A stretch of 14,421 nucleotides of DNA from an uncultured Actinomycetes bacterium (lineage in GTDB: Bacteria > Actinomycetota > Actinomycetes > Nanopelagicales > Nanopelagicaceae): positions 1 to 14,421 of the forward strand of contig CAIJOE010000043.1 in NCBI GenBank assembly GCA_903822245.1. Reading direction: 5' to 3'. Position numbers and translations under genes: made by a program. This document shows, in pieces, positions 13,201 through 14,421 of the stretch. Under the pieces are notes generated by a model. It did no database searches and was not told the origin of the DNA. It saw only the letters and a list, made by a program, of their open reading frames with translations. Every line of letters starts with the position of its first letter. Within the stretch, counting starts at the first letter, position 1.

Positions 13201-13813
13201 TTCGCACCAAGACAATCCTGGCGCCAGTTAATGAGCCCAAAATATTTAGCACAGCGGAGTCTGGCAATTTCAGGACTACGCCAATATCTCCCCCAATATC
13301 TCTGGCTTTAATATCAATACTCTCAACGCTTACGCCATGTGCCAGCATCTGAGTTTCCAAAATTTTTCCGCTAGTAACTTCACGCAAAGGCAGAATATAG
13401 AGGTCTATCAACTGGCCGGCCGCCAAGTCATTTGGAAGATCACTTTTTGCCACTTTAAATGGAACGCTCCTAATGTCAGTTGCATGCGCTCCCCTAGATA
13501 GTGCCGCAGCTGGAATTAGCTCTCCACTACCAACTCTTCGCACCACAACAGAGCCAGTTAGTTTTGCCTTATTTGAAAGATATTTAAATGAATTTTCTGG
13601 AAGTAAAACCTTGGTAGAAATCAAATCTGAAGTAACAATTACATCGCCCACAGCAAGATCTCCCTTAGCCGACCAAACTAGGACTGAGCGATTTGCTTGA
13701 CTAGTTATCGCCAGGGCTGCCATCAAAGAAAGTCCAAGTAAACCGATGGCAAAGGCAATTCGGGGATTTAATCGATAAAGCTTTGGCATGGTTATCTCAC
13801 GAGGTATTTTCAT
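13190..13813 (-). CDS. SAF-domain protein, CpaB/RcpC-like
   Basis: A membrane-anchored protein of the CpaB/RcpC type, which in Tad pilus systems is a periplasmic assembly component. The 207 residues have a basic N-terminus, one hydrophobic segment at about 19-38 (signal anchor), then an SAF domain at about 45-106 with WSAKGDLAVGDVIVTSDL and VVVRRVGSGELIPAAAL, and a C-terminal domain ending in a hydrophobic core (VLKLPDSAVLNILGSLTGARIVLV). I chose the first ATG; a second at codon 9 also lacks a good ribosome binding site. TATTAA ends 6 bases before the first ATG, compatible with a leaderless start. It is the first gene of a run with the CpaE-like protein. Without other pilus genes nearby its role is uncertain; it could instead act in flagellar-like P-ring or envelope assembly, the other SAF contexts. 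Confidence 0.8.
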   Translation of the reverse strand: MKIPREITMPKLYRLNPRIAFAIGLLGLSLMAALAITSQANRSVLVWSAKGDLAVGDVIVTSDLISTKVLLPENSFKYLSNKAKLTGSVVVRRVGSGELIPAAALSRGAHATDIRSVPFKVAKSDLPNDLAAGQLIDLYILPLREVTSGKILETQMLAHGVSVESIDIKARDIGGDIGVVLKLPDSAVLNILGSLTGARIVLVRSAI

Positions 13814-13896
13814 GGCTAATTAATACTCTGATTTGTTTTTATTAAGAATTGCACTTCCACAGAGTTACGCAGCGTATAAACCGAATTTCTAATAAT

Positions 13897-13912
13897 TCAT
13901 ACTTTCGTATGA
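13897..13912. promoter_or_regulatory. Inverted repeat in the divergent SAF / Rv3235-family intergenic region
   Basis: TCATAC-TTTC-GTATGA, a perfect 6-bp inverted repeat, sits near the middle of the 154-bp gap between the two divergent start codons. A TATAAA at 13875-13880 lies just to its left. It may be an operator or a small hairpin; nothing recognisable was found in the remaining bases of the gap. Confidence 0.3.
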
Positions 13913-13956
13913 GGTAATGAGCACCTTAAGCAATCACTATTGGCACTAAATCTAAC

Positions 13957-13962
13957 AAGGAG
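13957..13962 (+). promoter_or_regulatory. Ribosome binding site of the Rv3235-family gene
   Basis: AAGGAG, 5 bases before the TTG at 13968. It fixes the unusual TTG start codon; no ATG in frame occurs until 25 codons later. Confidence 0.65.
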
Positions 13963-13967
13963 CCAAA

Positions 13968-14421
13968 TTGATAGTTAAAGAAATTAGAAACCCTTCGGCC
14001 GGTTCAAAACTACCTTTTGATCAGGGTCTTTGGAACCACCCAATGCTTGAGTTATATAAGGCAGAACTACCTAAAGAAGAAATTAAGATCCCATCCAAGT
14101 TGTATCTGGTTCCTACCCCAGAGTTCTTTGGCAGAGGGTTGGAAGCAGAAAGTGATCCCGAATTTGCACCGCAACCAACGGCGCTAAGTGAACTTCCAGA
14201 AGTCCAAAGCTGGGTGAATAGGTTTGTTTTAACTGTCTTGGAAATATGGAGTGGAAAGAGATCTTCTACTCAATTAGCTAGGTGGTGTCACAGACAGGTA
14301 TATCAACAGCTAACTTGTAAATCTCCGGCTGTTACCCATCTGCCAAAGATTAGGAAGATTTATATCTGTGAACCAATTGAAGGAGTTGCTGAAACAACTG
14401 TCACCCTAAAGATTGGCGAAC
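13968..14421 (+). CDS. Rv3235-family (DUF6459) protein, 3' end outside the window
   Basis: An actinobacterial family without established function, usually found near secA and WhiB-type genes. It is open from a TTG start to the end of the window (151 complete codons). The first 80 residues are polar and look disordered. The recognisable core starts at about residue 85: VQSWVNRFVLTVLEIWSGKR, then QLARWCHRQVYQQL, and further on KIYICEPIEGVAETTVTLKIG, matching the family pattern of a W..R.V....EV..GRR..QL.RW helix pair followed by a V.EP..GV.E..... strand. It diverges from the SAF/CpaE-like run over 154 bp and has a strong ribosome binding site. Family membership is by memory of the pattern; the missing C-terminus should hold only a short remainder. 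Confidence 0.75.
   Translation, partial: MIVKEIRNPSAGSKLPFDQGLWNHPMLELYKAELPKEEIKIPSKLYLVPTPEFFGRGLEAESDPEFAPQPTALSELPEVQSWVNRFVLTVLEIWSGKRSSTQLARWCHRQVYQQLTCKSPAVTHLPKIRKIYICEPIEGVAETTVTLKIGE

Noticed and set aside
1..14421. CRISPR array, transposase, prophage or toxin-antitoxin module.
   Set aside because: No regularly spaced direct repeats, no integrase or transposase motifs, and no paired small toxin/antitoxin-type genes were seen on either strand.

Overview
The window looks like a streamlined, low-GC actinobacterium, most like the freshwater acI (Nanopelagicales) group. The basis is a WhiB1-type regulator next to a PdtaS-type sensor kinase, an Rv3235-family protein, G+C by eye in the low 40s percent, no intergenic gap over about 155 bp, and four convergent gene pairs whose 3' ends all overlap. 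The lineage is inferred from gene content; no database was searched.

Layout. (1) Bases 1-171 are about 66% G+C (113 of 170 counted), contain no recognisable gene, and break abruptly into a nucleotide-sugar dehydrogenase that has lost its N-terminal half. This is a contig-end chimera, an insertion boundary or a foreign segment. (2) 172-2422: the dehydrogenase and a convergent GT4-type glycosyltransferase, the edge of a surface-polysaccharide region. (3) 2455-3735: a SulP-family anion transporter without a STAS domain. (4) 4078-8949, minus strand: a compact run that reads TerC, MalY/PatB-type C-S lyase, PYROXD2-like FAD oxidoreductase, cystathionine gamma-synthase/lyase-type enzyme, then after a 42-bp gap a 48-residue membrane peptide and a 126-residue membrane protein. 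(5) 8979-10137: an AlkA-type DNA glycosylase and MsrA, convergent. (6) 10193-10264: tRNA-Arg(CCG). (7) 10412-13813: WhiB1-like regulator converging on a minus-strand set of SAF/CpaB-like protein, CpaE-like ATPase homologue and PdtaS-like kinase. (8) 13968-end: start of an Rv3235-family (DUF6459) gene.

How the genes fit together. The two PLP enzymes could carry out transsulfuration (cysteine and homocysteine interconversion) and are translationally linked to a flavoprotein and a TerC transporter. AlkA and MsrA are repair functions. WhiB1 and PdtaS are neighbours in Mycobacterium tuberculosis too (Rv3219/Rv3220c), so that pair is ancestral. The CpaB/CpaE-like pair has no pilus motor or pilin genes beside it here.

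I saw no CRISPR array, no transposase and no clear phage, defence or biosynthetic system. The least explained items are the GC-rich left end, the coupled pair of small membrane proteins at 4078-4224, and the CpaE-like protein with a degenerate P-loop. Most of the rest is ordinary core genome.
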